From assembly GCA_964019335.1 (NCBI GenBank), contig OZ025670.1, forward strand, positions 124,001 through 188,000: DNA of 64,000 bases, given 5' to 3'. Positions 44,404 through 55,817 of this stretch are shown here, in pieces. Origin of the DNA: Diplonema japonicum (lineage: Eukaryota; Euglenozoa; Diplonemea; Diplonemida; Diplonemidae). A program made the translations under genes and the position numbers. Position 1 is the first letter of the stretch. The number at the start of each line of letters is the position of its first letter. The notes beneath the pieces are model-generated. The model saw only the letters and a list, made by a program, of their open reading frames with translations, searched no databases and was not told where the DNA came from.

Positions 44404-45016
44404 TACCCCTTCCCCCTATTTCTTTTTTTGATGAACGATTTGTTTTTTTTTTTTTTTTTTCTTGAAAGAAAAAAAAATGGGCGATAAAAGAAGAAAAAAA
44501 AAAATCAAATGCATTTTTTCTTTTTTTTTTTCTCTGGGAAAGCTTAAGGGGAAGGGAGGGTAATAAATGGAAACGTGTCCCCCTTTTTTTATTCTTCCCT
44601 ATGCCTGGTATGATTTGCAGCAACCGATTTTAATAATAATAAGACGTGCTGTTTTCTTGTTAGTTTGAAGTGCGAGAACAGTTTTTTTTTTTTTTTTTTT
44701 ATGGGAGAAAACCAAGCCAGCCTATCCTTTCTTCCTGGTATAAAAAAAAAAAAAAAAAGAAGAAAAAAAAACTTGTATCCCTCTTCACACGAGAAAACAC
44801 TATGAAAAAAGAAAAGAAGAAAAAAAAGGAATAAAAGAAACCTGACCAAACGGTATGCTCTCATTTTTTTTTTTTAAAGTTCTGAAAAGCTTTGATCTTT
44901 CCGCTGTCCCCCCATTCCTCCCCCCCCCCCCCCCCCCCACACCTTCCCATTCATATTTTTTATTGTACTTTTCGTTGTTCGGTTATAAAGAATATTCGAT
45001 AAAAGGTTCCTTTGTG
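44345..45016. other. Homopolymer-rich spacer
   Basis: Poly-T (44370-44401 and others), poly-A and poly-C runs. Nothing coding seen. The in-frame open stretch from 44855 upstream of the next ATG is Pro/Phe leader. Confidence 0.6.
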
Positions 45017-48000
45017 ATGATTCATGATGAGAGCGATGTGATCATGAAACTGTACGCAGTGCACAGAAACATGAACAAACGGATGCGAGATTTGATAAAC
45101 CGGGCAAACACACAACGAATAGTGGGGAAAGAGTGTGTCCTACAATACCCGTTGACAAAAGAGCTCAGGCAGGTCTGCGCAGATCTCAGCGAGGTCAACC
45201 CTCTACTTCTCGATATGAAAACCGTTTTCGAAGCAAAAGGCAACGACGGTGTAATCGGCGTGCGGGAAGAAGAATTCCTGGAAACATTCGGCCCCGTTTT
45301 CCTCCCTGGCGGAAAAGGACCGGAACTGGCACAATGGTTCACATCCATCGACTACGACGCGAACGGCCTAGTGGGTTGGGATGAGTTCTGCAGTTTTTTG
45401 ATGTCGTCCCGCCACATCCCACAGCTCACAAACGAGCAGGAATTCTCCATCTCGCCTTGTTACTACGAGACAGACGGTCACCGTGATGTCATAACACATC
45501 TCATTCACAACCCTGACAACGATGTCTATTACTCAGCGGGAGTTGACGGCACCGTTCGCATGTGGTCACCTTCCTGTACGGCGCAGCCTTCTCGTGTGAT
45601 TCACCACATCCCGCACAATGCACTGCTGTCTGACATGCGATGGATTGAATCCATGAACAGGCTTTTAATCCTACAAAGCGATCGGACCGTCTTTGTGTAC
45701 GACTGCGGCGTGCTTGGTAGATCTCGGAGGAACGCCACTTTAAAAATCTTCAAAGGAGTCGACAATTTCACGCGGGACTTCACCAAACAGAAGCCGATGG
45801 CGTACCGTCTGGTGGAGAAGTCCGTCGAGAGCAAGTCGGAACACGGGTTCGGCCCCGACATGGTCGCCTCCTTAAAGGGCGAGAAGCGGAAGAAAAAACG
45901 AAAAACGCTCCACCAAAGCGAAAAAACAGAAGAATCAAACACCGCCGACAAGGAAGTCGTCGGCTCCGAAGCAATTCCTCTGTACGACCTCACCGGCACC
46001 ACCATGGCAATCGACTACGCAACATGGTCCAGTGCATACCTCCTTGGAACGGAAGGTGGTTACGTCAATTACTACTCAGCAAGAAGACTTGACTCAGGTG
46101 ACGAAGAGTACACACATAAACCTATAAACCGATGGCGTCCCCATACAGGATGGGTTACAAAGGTACAGGCCGTTGCTTCCTTGGATGGTTACATATCATC
46201 TTCAACAGATGAAACCATTCAGATCATGAATATCGAGAAGTCGCAAACGTACAGTAGAATGCGAGACGATTCTTCTGTGAAGTCTATTCACGGTTTGGCG
46301 CGGCGGGAGAACAAGGGTGTCTTCGGGTTCGATTACTCGCCGGAGTTGAACCTCCTTGTCTCGTGGGGGGAGAACCGGAAGTTTATAATCTGGAACCCAT
46401 TGACGGCAACGTGCCTCTTCCATCGCATGGAGCACACCCACCCGCTCACACAGGTTATGTTCAAACCTAACCACCAGCTGATATCAGTTTCCGTCGACAA
46501 AACTATTAAAATCTGGGACACCCGCACGTTTAAATGCATGCAGACGCTTGTCGACAAGCAGACCCGGCTCAATGAAAACCATTTCAGATGCCTCACATGG
46601 GACGACACAAGAAAGACCATTGTTACAGGCGATGCTGCTCCCGTCCTTTTCCGGACGCGGGTTATACAAGAACGCCTTGAAGCAGGCATTTCCATCCAGA
46701 AGCAGGTCACTGGGCATGTTCGCCCTGTTAATATAATTCTGCACAATGAGAGGTTCGGTCATATTGTAACCATCGACAGAGATTACATCCTGACGTGGGA
46801 TCTTACGTTGGGGAAACAGGTTGGTTCGTGGTGTCCCGAGATGATCTCTGCAGGGCACCACCGCCTCACCGCCGCTAGCCTCAGCGGTAATAAGAGACGC
46901 CTTGTCGTTTGCGTTGACGATGGCCACCTCTACATCATGAACTACATCCGGAAGATTACACTCAAAACCCTCGCCACAAAATGTCGGGAAGAAATGTCGC
47001 TGTGTATGTCTGTTACGACCAACCAGGGGATGGTGCACGCAGAACACTACATCATTGCTGCAGGCGCTGCGAATAAGATCCTCGTCTTCTCCGATGATCA
47101 GAAGTTCCACGCCGACACCGAGATGGACGAACCCCTCCACACGATGCCCTTGGGCAAGACGGGATTCGTGTCGGGAATGAAATTCATGGAACCAGCCCGC
47201 CTCATGGTCAGCACCAACAAAGGCTTCATTGTACTTTACAATTTGAACAATATGTCGCTCGTCGCTATATGCAACAACGTAGCTGGGTACTCCCTCCATG
47301 AGGGTACCGCAAATATGCGTCGTGCCATCACTGCCGCAACCGGTGCTTCTGTTGTCTCTTCGCAACAGACAACCAAGCTTGCGCAGACAGTGAACAAGAA
47401 TCGTAACGTGGTGGGTGCGTCGACCTTCACCGCTTTCCAAAGCCTCACGCAGAAGCACGTCACCAATCTGATCGAGAGTTTTGTCCTTCTCAACCCCACG
47501 ACAGTGGTCACACTGCACGGCAGTGGCGGCATCACTCTGTGGCGCATCGCAAAGGACACATTGCAGTCCTCCGCCGTGGTGTGCATCCCCGGTTCGCATG
47601 GTCCCGGTGAAGCGGCCAGAGCGTTTGAACTCTGTCCCTACAGCAACAGACTGCTTGTAGGCGACGACGAGGGGTACGTATCAGGCTTCAACTTCCAGGA
47701 ATATCTGAGCAGAGCTGCAAGGGAAGAAGCCTCGCTGAGAACGAAACCACCCGGACGGGCGGACGAAGAAAGCGTGACGAACGAAAAGATTAAAAAGAAA
47801 AGAGGGAAGAACACCGAAGCGCCGCGTGACCACGCCATACGCCTTGTGATGTCCTTCAAGGCGCACCAGTCGTCTGTGAACTCCATAACGACGTTGAAGT
47901 GCCAGAGCGAGAAACCATGCATCATATCAGGTGGCAGCGACTGCGTGGTGAAGGTATGGGACTCGGAAGGACATCACTTGTCGACGTTTGGAAACCGCGG

Positions 48001-48658
48001 TGGGTGGACTCATGTGTTCCTGCACGGCCACGAAGCAGCGGGTGAAGAAGAGATCCAAGATCTAGAACCCGACACAACAGGCTCCATCGCAACGCATTAC
48101 TTCCGCGTGCTTCACCCTTCTAACGTCAATGCACCTGCGACACTGCTCGGCGATGTGATAGCCAACAATACCCACAATGCCCGTCCTTCGGAGATACAAA
48201 TAAAGGAAGACACACCGCGTGACAAGGAGCCCGAGCCAATCAATCTCCCGCTCATTGGCGATTCGCGGGCTGAAGCTGATTCCTCTAGATGGAATGTTCG
48301 TCGGATGGTGGAGTTCTCCATCAAAAGAACGCGGGATCCTAGCTTGAAGCGTCATCTGGAGCTGCAGAAGATGGAACCCATTGGGGGTTTCAACGGGTTC
48401 GCAGGAACCATCAACCTGGCCATCGACAAGGTCAAGGACAGGCAGAAGTACAAAAACCCTACTTCGTCGCAATACTCGGCACTTGATCTGTTCAAACCAG
48501 ACCTTGCGGCACCCGGGAAGCGAAATGGTGACCACATGGCACCTGTTCCTGACGCCACTTCCATCTGGCTCGACACGAAGACTCGCTTCAACGTGCGATC
48601 CATGGGCACCACAGAGGTGTGCCGTGCATCTGGGTGTGACCACCCACTCGTAAAATGA
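45017..48658 (+). CDS. EF-hand and WD40-repeat protein, WDR49/WDR64-like (1213 aa)
   Basis: Single exon. The N-terminal 130 residues form an EF-hand pair. One canonical loop, DYDANGLVGWDEF, lies near residue 113, and the other is degenerate. WD40 repeats follow from about 145 to 1010, for example HNPDNDVYYSAGVDGTVRMW, HTHPLTQVMFKPNHQLISVS then VDKTIKIWD, and IISGGSDCVVKVWDSEGH. That is enough blades for two propellers. A basic Lys-rich insertion lies near 290-315 and another near 920-935. The C-terminus is Pro/Asn-rich. EF-hand plus double WD40 is the layout of WDR49/WDR64-type proteins, which are often associated with cilia. A calcium-responsive scaffold is likely. The start is the first ATG after T-rich DNA. 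Confidence 0.85.
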   Translation: MIHDESDVIMKLYAVHRNMNKRMRDLINRANTQRIVGKECVLQYPLTKELRQVCADLSEVNPLLLDMKTVFEAKGNDGVIGVREEEFLETFGPVFLPGGKGPELAQWFTSIDYDANGLVGWDEFCSFLMSSRHIPQLTNEQEFSISPCYYETDGHRDVITHLIHNPDNDVYYSAGVDGTVRMWSPSCTAQPSRVIHHIPHNALLSDMRWIESMNRLLILQSDRTVFVYDCGVLGRSRRNATLKIFKGVDNFTRDFTKQKPMAYRLVEKSVESKSEHGFGPDMVASLKGEKRKKKRKTLHQSEKTEESNTADKEVVGSEAIPLYDLTGTTMAIDYATWSSAYLLGTEGGYVNYYSARRLDSGDEEYTHKPINRWRPHTGWVTKVQAVASLDGYISSSTDETIQIMNIEKSQTYSRMRDDSSVKSIHGLARRENKGVFGFDYSPELNLLVSWGENRKFIIWNPLTATCLFHRMEHTHPLTQVMFKPNHQLISVSVDKTIKIWDTRTFKCMQTLVDKQTRLNENHFRCLTWDDTRKTIVTGDAAPVLFRTRVIQERLEAGISIQKQVTGHVRPVNIILHNERFGHIVTIDRDYILTWDLTLGKQVGSWCPEMISAGHHRLTAASLSGNKRRLVVCVDDGHLYIMNYIRKITLKTLATKCREEMSLCMSVTTNQGMVHAEHYIIAAGAANKILVFSDDQKFHADTEMDEPLHTMPLGKTGFVSGMKFMEPARLMVSTNKGFIVLYNLNNMSLVAICNNVAGYSLHEGTANMRRAITAATGASVVSSQQTTKLAQTVNKNRNVVGASTFTAFQSLTQKHVTNLIESFVLLNPTTVVTLHGSGGITLWRIAKDTLQSSAVVCIPGSHGPGEAARAFELCPYSNRLLVGDDEGYVSGFNFQEYLSRAAREEASLRTKPPGRADEESVTNEKIKKKRGKNTEAPRDHAIRLVMSFKAHQSSVNSITTLKCQSEKPCIISGGSDCVVKVWDSEGHHLSTFGNRGGWTHVFLHGHEAAGEEEIQDLEPDTTGSIATHYFRVLHPSNVNAPATLLGDVIANNTHNARPSEIQIKEDTPRDKEPEPINLPLIGDSRAEADSSRWNVRRMVEFSIKRTRDPSLKRHLELQKMEPIGGFNGFAGTINLAIDKVKDRQKYKNPTSSQYSALDLFKPDLAAPGKRNGDHMAPVPDATSIWLDTKTRFNVRSMGTTEVCRASGCDHPLVK

Positions 48659-48832
48659 TTTGATTTGTTTCCACAGATCTATGTTTTTTCAGTTTCGCAA
48701 GTTTTCATTCAAACCAAAGTAGACAGTTTCTTTCTTTCTTTTTTTTTTTTTTTTGTATGTTCTGGCAATTTATTCTGGGTAGGGCCTTGTGAAGAATGCT
48801 GTAATGTCTGCCAGAGTGTGGTGGTTAAAGTG

Positions 48833-51280
48833 AACCTCCCTTTGTACTTTCCCACCTGTTCTTATGAGGTTGTGAAGGAATGGCGGGAGGCGAGATACCC
48901 AAAAGATAATGAGGGAGGAAGTGCACACCTCACCAGCTGGCCACACATCATGGCCTTGATTGGTCCCTTAGCTGCACGAGAGCTGTGGTCCTCTCCTTGC
49001 AGGCAAATAGTGGAGCAACCTTTTTAGGAAACCATGGCAGGGCTTTTTACAGTGCTTTGCGAAATGGGCCGTAAGGTCTGCGAGAGTTATTTTCTCAGCC
49101 TTTTGTGCCAGTGACAAGAATGATGACAACGAAGCACCCTCTCCGGTCTCCAGCAAAACCATGCGAGATACAGCGTTGCTTTTATACCCCGTTACCCGTC
49201 TGACTTTTCTTCATTTTGTTGCCTTTGGTTCTTCCCATTTATTTCTTAAACATATGATGACAAACCTTCACTTTAACATGCGTGTCTTTAACCTGACCTT
49301 TTGTGTTTGATGAATACCTTTAACTTTGGCTTGCTCTTTCTGACATGTTGAATAGGGCTCCGGACAGAGGTGATTACTTGTTGTAAGGAAAATGAAAATG
49401 TAGAAAAGAGCCATCAAATACCATTACTTCCTCTTCTCTGTAGTTAGTAAAGGGCCGCTTTGGTCACGAGATCATCATGGATCCGCTCTCCTTGCAGGCA
49501 AATAGTGGAGCAACCTTTTTAGGAAACCATGGCCGGGCTTTTTACAGTGCCTTGCGAAATGGGCCGTAAGGTCTGCGAGAGTTAATTCCTGCCTTCTGGT
49601 GTTTTTGTGGAAAAAAACAAATCTGAAACGAGTGATGACAACGAAGCACCCTCTCCGGTCTCCAGCAAAACCATGCGAGATACAGCGTTGCTTTTATACC
49701 CCGTTACCCGTCTGACTTTTCTTCATTTTGTTGCCATTGATTCTTCCCATTTATTTCTTAAACATATGATGACAAACCTTCACTTTAACATGCGTGTCTT
49801 TAACCTGACCCTTTTGTGTTTGATGAATACCTTTAACTTTGGCTTGCTCTTTCTGATATGTTGAATAAGGCCCTCCATGGACAAAGCAACAGAGATGATT
49901 ACATATAAGCAGTCTCCCTCTTCGTGAATGGTTTTGACGAGAACCTGCTATTCGAACCTAATTACATTTTCCGATGATTTCTGTGCGAAAGAGAGAAATG
50001 GATACGGAAAATGAAAGAAATGTAGAAAAGAGCCATCAAATACCATTACTTCCTCTTCTCTGTAGTTAGTAAAGGGCCGCTTTGGTCACGAGATCATCAT
50101 GGATCCCACTCTGGACCCGTGTGAGAGTGAAGACAATGATGAGGAAGTGCACACCTCACCAGCTGGCCACACAACATGGCCTTGATTGGTCCCTTAGCTG
50201 CACGAGAGCTGTGGTCCTCTCCTTGCAGGCAAATAGTGGAGCAACCTTTTTAGGAAACCATGGCAGGGCTTTTTACAGTGCCTTGCGAAATGGGCCGTAA
50301 GGTCTGCGAGAGTTATTTTCTGTATCTTTATCTTTTGTGCCAGTGACAAGAATGATGACAACGAAGCACCCTCTCCGGTCTCCAGCAAAACCATGCGAGA
50401 TACAGCGTTGCTTTTATACCCCGTTACCCGTCTGACTCCTTCCGGACCTGCTCTTCGAACCTACTTCCTTGTCTGTGTCCATGGCTCCCTCCGTGCTGGT
50501 GGGCGATGAAGATAAGGAAGCCCATGGCAGGGCTTGCACAGTTCAGCTCGCGAACCTCCCTTTGTACTTTCCCACCTGTTCTTATGAGGTTGTGAAGGAA
50601 TGGCGGGAGGCGAGATGCAGGCAAGTAGTGCAGTTTAACAGACGAACGGAGATGATTACATATAAGCAGTCTCCCTCTTCGTGAATGGTTTTGACGAGAA
50701 CCTGCTATTCGAACCTAATTACATTTTCCGATGATCCACCGTGGGGAGAGTGCAGAGGATTCTGAGGAACGTGGCAAAGTTTGTGTGCTGAAAACACAGC
50801 TCATGCAGTGAACCTCCCTTTGTACTTTCCCACCTGTTCTTATGAGGTTGTGAAGGAATGGCGGGAGGCGAGATTGAAGAAGAGGAAGAAGATGAGGGAG
50901 TGCACACTTCACCAGCTGGCCACACAACATTGCACGAGAGCAGTGGTCCAGGAAAATAGTGGAGCAACCTTTTTAGGAAACCATGGCAGGGCTTTTTACA
51001 GTGCCTTGCGAAATGGGCCGTAAGGTCTGCGAGAGTTATTTTCTATTTGTGTCAGGAAAAAGAATGATGACAACGAAGCACCCTCTCCGGTCTCCAGCAA
51101 AACCATGCGAGATACAGCGTTGCTTTTATACCCCGTTACCCGTCTGACTTTCTTCAGTTCCTGGTGCTTTATTGCCTCCCTTCCCAACAACATGATGACA
51201 AACCTTCACTTTAACATGCGTGTCTTTAACCTGACCTTTTGTGTTTGATGAATACCTTTAACTTTGGCTTGCTCTTTCTG
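48833..51280 (+). repeat. Modular repeat array 4
   Basis: Blocks in order: D (48833), G, A (49013), B, C (49255), F, A (49508), B, C (49768), E, F, G, A (50239), B, H, D (50554), E, D (50811), A (50962), B, C (51191). All are in + orientation. From 49505 on it duplicates array 3. The array ends in mid-block C, about 50 bases before the ATG of the next gene. Confidence 0.9.
49505..51280 (+). repeat. 1.78-kb duplicated segment, copy 2
   Basis: Near-identical to 33614-35388. Homology stops inside block C: copy 2 continues as ATAAACAAAG, and copy 1 as the normal block-C end ACATGTTGAATAAGG. Copy 2 thus ends where gene-proximal DNA begins. Confidence 0.9.
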
Positions 51281-51331
51281 ATAAACAAAGTGTCAATTGT
51301 GAATTGAAAACAACACAAACTCCAGGTGACA

Positions 51332-53161
51332 ATGTACAGGATATGTCTGCTACTGCTGGTGGCGATAGGAGGTGCTGAGAAGGTGTACTTCACTACGAAT
51401 GAAGGGCTGCACGTCATGGGGGTGGATGGCAGTGGGCAAGAACTGCTGGCTGCCTACACGAGCAGCGGGATGTGCAAGGACGGCGATGCGCTAGCTGTGG
51501 ATGAGTCGCTCACGACGGCAGTAGTTGTGTGCAGCACCAGCGTGTTCACTGTGAACTGGCGGCAGGGTAACAACTGGATAGACATTGACCTTGGCTACTC
51601 GGGGAACTCCTACAAGGGTGTTGACATCGACCTTGACATCCATGTGGCCTATGTGAACGTGTTGCTGTCAGCAGGATGGAGTGTGCAGCCATACTCCCTC
51701 CAAGGTTGCGACTGGCCCCAATCCGCCTGTTCCCAGAACCCCGGCTGCACCTGGAAATCTGATAAGTGCTCCCGGTACACTGGCAGCGAGGCGGCCCTCA
51801 TGAGGATCGGCACTCGTCTCGACAGCGGCGGCTCCATCAGCATCGACGCTGACACCAAGAATGTCTACGCAACATGGGTGAACGCCAACAGCTTGAAGAG
51901 TAGCATCTCATACCAGGACCCCAAGGGCTCACAGGCCTATCTCACACCCATTGTGACTAAAGAGCAGTTGCTCGACAACTTCATCATTACAGGCATACAA
52001 GCCATCAACGGCTCGCTGTTTGTGGGCTTCCACACAGGCTCCGGGACGGCGCTTTACAAGTACGAGTTGGACGGGTCGCGCATTCTCATCCACGAGCGCT
52101 TGCCCTTGGCGGGGCGCTCCTACGACCTTGGCATGGGCTTCTACGCGATGCTGTCGGCAGACGAAGTGATCTACGCAGCAGGCAGCAGTGTGCTGCGGCA
52201 GGTGCTTCCATGCCCATCGATACCATGTGCCACCCCACCCACAGAGGTGTTCGTACCAACTATCACTCAGGGGGCTGTTTCAACTTTGTACTACAAGGAG
52301 GCCCCACCACCACCCCCAACACCCACCCCGACCTTAACTCTGGGTGAGGAACCCACAGAGACTGTTGTAATCACGGAGACGGTGCTGCCGCCGCAGATGC
52401 CGCCTGCACCGGATGCAGCGTCGGCACCAGTTAATTCACCGGCCGCTGACCCTATTGTCACGCCGCCGGCGCCTGGTGCTGACCCTGCACCGCGGGTTCC
52501 TGTCCCTGGTGCACCATTTGACGTAAACAGTACCCAAGGGTCGCCTGTGGCAGTGCCTGCTGAGGAGGCCGCAAGCGACAATTTAATGTATATAATCATC
52601 GCAGGGTGTGCGGTGTGTATAGTGCTTTTGGTAGGAGGGCTGCTGTGCTGCAGGAAGAAGGGGAGTGAGAAGCACACAGCGAAGCAGTTCCACATGGACG
52701 AGCTGCACGACACGACTCAGGAGAAGTCGCCGTACTTCTTGGGCTTCGGGGACGTTAAGAAGACAGGGAACGAGAGTGTGAAGGGGAATCCTTTGGACTT
52801 CCTCCCACACGAGGATGTGCACCACGACTTGAACACCACGGCTAGCCACTATGAGGAGCTTCACCATGTGTCACACTCGGACTCCCCCCATGCTATGACG
52901 CACAGTGGGGGGACTTTCAGCAACCCTGCTACCCCCATCACGCCTGCTTCAACTGTTTCCGTCAAGCGTGCAGTCACAAGGGGGCATCATTCTCATTCGG
53001 TGCACACTCCAAAAGGTGCTACACCTACTCACATGACCCAGTTCCCCCGTGGGAGTACCAACCCCGGTACTCCTTACTCCGCTCGTTCTTTGCACTCAAA
53101 CAGACAGCGCGGGCAGACACGGGTGAATCACTCGGGATATGTATGGAAGAAAATGAAATAA
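51332..53161 (+). CDS. Type I membrane protein with beta-propeller-like ectodomain (609 aa)
   Basis: The start is the ATG after AACTCCAG, an acceptor-like site. The signal peptide is residues 1-17 (MYRICLLLLVAIGGAEK). The ectodomain (18-320) has repeated strand patterns (VYFTTNEGLHVMGVDGSG, DIDLDIHVAYVNV, SISIDADTKNVYATW) similar to LDL-receptor YWTD or NHL propellers, with a Cys cluster near 128-150. A Pro/Thr/Ala-rich stalk (about 325-410) is probably glycosylated. The transmembrane helix is near 418-439 (MYIIIAGCAVCIVLLVGGLL), followed by a basic stop-transfer RKKGSEK and a 170-residue His/Ser-rich cytoplasmic tail. Likely a cell-surface or endomembrane receptor-like protein; the ligand is unknown. 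Single exon. Confidence 0.8.
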   Translation: MYRICLLLLVAIGGAEKVYFTTNEGLHVMGVDGSGQELLAAYTSSGMCKDGDALAVDESLTTAVVVCSTSVFTVNWRQGNNWIDIDLGYSGNSYKGVDIDLDIHVAYVNVLLSAGWSVQPYSLQGCDWPQSACSQNPGCTWKSDKCSRYTGSEAALMRIGTRLDSGGSISIDADTKNVYATWVNANSLKSSISYQDPKGSQAYLTPIVTKEQLLDNFIITGIQAINGSLFVGFHTGSGTALYKYELDGSRILIHERLPLAGRSYDLGMGFYAMLSADEVIYAAGSSVLRQVLPCPSIPCATPPTEVFVPTITQGAVSTLYYKEAPPPPPTPTPTLTLGEEPTETVVITETVLPPQMPPAPDAASAPVNSPAADPIVTPPAPGADPAPRVPVPGAPFDVNSTQGSPVAVPAEEAASDNLMYIIIAGCAVCIVLLVGGLLCCRKKGSEKHTAKQFHMDELHDTTQEKSPYFLGFGDVKKTGNESVKGNPLDFLPHEDVHHDLNTTASHYEELHHVSHSDSPHAMTHSGGTFSNPATPITPASTVSVKRAVTRGHHSHSVHTPKGATPTHMTQFPRGSTNPGTPYSARSLHSNRQRGQTRVNHSGYVWKKMK

Positions 53162-53588
53162 AAATAAAAAAAAAATACATAACCATTCTAACACAGAACC
53201 GTCAATCAGTGATCCTTTCGTGATCATTGGTAAAGCAAGAATGGAAAAAGTAGAGAACAAACAAAAAAAAAAACTTTTTTTTTTCCGACAATCCCCCCTC
53301 CCCTCCCCTCACTCACTCATTCATTCATTCCCCCATCTCCCCCCCCCCCCCCCCCCCATTCTCTCTGCTATTCTTTTGTGATTCTTGTCCTTGTTGCCAA
53401 CAGCATCGTTTTTTTTTTTTTGTATGTCCCATATTCTTTTTTAGGGAAAAGAAAAAAGAAAAAGAAGAAGAAAAAAAAAAACAGAAGAATGTGGCGAAAT
53501 GAGTTATTGAGCAATCACCTTCCCGACCTCTTATTTTTCTTAGGGGGATGCTCCAACCACCGATACGGAAAGGGGGAAAAAAACTTTT

Positions 53589-53625
<37 letters not shown>

Positions 53626-54510
53626 CCTTTTAATTTCCCTGCCTGGGGTTTTACAGTGTCCCACCAAAGTGACGCCGCCCCAGTCGTATCCTCGGTTGAT
53701 AAGTATACTTTTTTTAAGGGAAAAAAAAAAAAAAAAAAAAAGAACAAAGCAAAACAAAAACAAAAACAAAAAGAATGGATCTTCTACCTACCTCTTTTCT
53801 TCTTCTTTTTTTTTCCCACCTTTTTTTTCCCCCTGTAGTTGTTAAGAAGTGCGTTGGCAACCACTCACTTCGCTGCTTTGTATCATGGTGATTCTTTCTT
53901 TTTTTTTTTTTCTTCTTCTTTTTTTTTCTGAGTCGTTAGAAGAATTATTGGAGGGGTTTATAGCACCTTTTTTTTTTTACCCTCTTTCTTTGTACCTCCT
54001 TTTTTTTCTTCATAACGCCGCCAATAAATAGACAGATGGGCTTCACTTTTTTTTTTTAAAATATTTTTTTTGTAAAAATCTTTTAAATAATTTCAAAAAA
54101 AAAAAAAAAAAGAAAACGGTTGGTAACCACAAAATTATAGTTTTTTTTTTTGTTCTCTTGTTGCTCAACCCCCCCCCCCCCCCCCTCCAAATTTTAAAAA
54201 TAAAAAAAACAAAAAAAATTGCGTGGTTCCGATGCAACTCCGATTACTACGCTGAAAAATCCTCTAAATACATTTGCAAGCAAAAAAAAAAAAGATTTCT
54301 TTTTTATTTTCCCGGCTTGAAAAAGAAAAAAGAAGAAAAAAAAAATAATAAATAGATAGAAGAAAGGGGAGGGAGCAAAATTTACTTTTTTTTTTTAAAA
54401 AGTTGTTTTTTTTTGTTTCTAACATCCATTATCTTTCCTCACCCCCCCCATTTTTTTTTGAGCATACATACAAAAATAAAATAAAGTTCCTTTTTCTAAT
54501 ACGGGAAAGA
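53162..54510. other. Homopolymer-rich spacer with small unique islands
   Basis: Long T, A and C runs. Islands of normal composition at 53490-53575, 53645-53700 and 53838-53890 are flanked by AG and GT sites, so they could be short exons, but I could not join them into one frame. No gene is called. Confidence 0.4.
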
Positions 54511-54640
54511 GTCACATGCTAACTCTTGGCTACAAACTGAAATGAACTCTGAACACGTACAACGAAGTTCCCCGCCTGTGACAGTTAATGCCACTCCTTA
54601 GCCTAGTTCACACATGCTTCGGGTGAAGTTAGCATTTGAC
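54511..54640. mobile_element. Possible small inverted-repeat element
   Basis: The left arm GTCACATGCTAACT (54511-54524) and right arm AGTTAGCATTTGAC (54627-54640) are inverse repeats with one mismatch. They enclose unique DNA. The right arm overlaps a perfect 7-base stem, GTGAAGT/ACTTCAC (54623-54645). A MITE fragment is the simplest reading. Confidence 0.35.
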
Positions 54641-54645
54641 TTCAC

Positions 54646-55206
54646 TTTCCTGTAATGATGTTTTATTATCCCCCCCCCTCTCCCCTCCCCTCCCTTTTTC
54701 CCCATCCTTGCTTAAATGCAGGTTGTTCATATGGATTTTTTTTTTTTTTTTTCAAAATTAGGAAAACGACCAAAAAGAGAGAAAAAAAAAGAAAGAAATG
54801 AGCGAAAGAAAAGAATTCATGGGGGGGTTTTTTTTTTTCTTCTTCCTTTTTTTTTTCCCCGTTTGTTTCTGTAGTTCGCAGTAGTACGTGGTGTGTGTGT
54901 TTTTTTTCTTTTTTTTTTTTTTCCTTTTTTTTTTTTTTTGCTCTGGGGAAAAGATAAGAATAAAAGAAGCGCAATTCGTAATCCTTTAGCTGCATATATC
55001 TGCTATGAGATAGTGCTACGGCCTTCTTCAAACATGAAGGAAAAACAAGGGACAAGTATAGAAACTGAGCAAGAACGCACACCACCCCCCTCCCCCCCCG
55101 CTTTTCTTTTCTCTTTTTTTCTCTCTCCCTTGGGGCTTTCCAAGAGAACAAGGAAGAGAGAAGAGGGGGGAAATATATATATGAACTCGTCCGGAAGAAG
55201 AAGAAA
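54646..55206. other. Homopolymer-rich spacer
   Basis: Runs of T, C and A with a unique patch near 54955-55065. No gene supported on either strand. Confidence 0.5.
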
Positions 55207-55561
55207 AAAAATGTCAACACTACACCATGAGCGTGGCAGGCTTTGCAACCGGTTGTCCCGGGGAAGCGAAAAACAAAGGTCCGACAAATAGCGGAACATG
55301 TCTAAAATGCAATTTTAAAGCTTGAAATACAGCACCTAAAAGTGGTCCACATACACACTTGTGACCCCTGGGTACACGAAAAACCGGTTTTTTAAGACCT
55401 TTTTCTTTTTTTTTTCTTTTTTTTTGCTTTTTCGAGGGGTTCCTAAGGGACCTTGGCCTATAAACGGCAATTCTGAACACAAAGTGGTGTTGGACTACTT
55501 TTGTAATTAGAAACCTTCAGAGGGGTTTCCGTTGCAAAAGAGGGTCATTTGTTGACATTTT
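55207..55561. mobile_element. MITE-like element, about 355 bp
   Basis: AAAATGTCAACA at the left end and TGTTGACATTTT at the right end are perfect inverse repeats of 12 bases. A second matched pair lies inside (TTTGCAACCGG against CCGTTGCAAAA). No transposase frame. The interior has balanced composition apart from one T run. Confidence 0.5.
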
Positions 55562-55817
55562 CCCCCGGACAGACACATAGAAGAAAAAAAAAAAGAAGAT
55601 AGAAAAGGCTGGTGCAACAACCTACCTTTTCAACTGCCGAGTCATGCGATTATGGGGGGGGGGGGGGGGGGGGGTGAAGGGGTCAAACATAACTTTTTTT
55701 TGTAATATGATTTTATGGAGGCTGATAGCCTGCTGCGCCCAAAGAAAGAAAGCAAAAAAAAAAAAAAAAAAAGAAAGAAAGAAAAGAGGAGGGAACTAAG
55801 TACGTTTTGAATGAGTA

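Noticed and set aside
51326-51331. GTG start two codons before the ATG of the signal-peptide gene
   Set aside because: Eukaryotic initiation at GTG is unlikely, and the ATG at 51332 gives a clean signal peptide.
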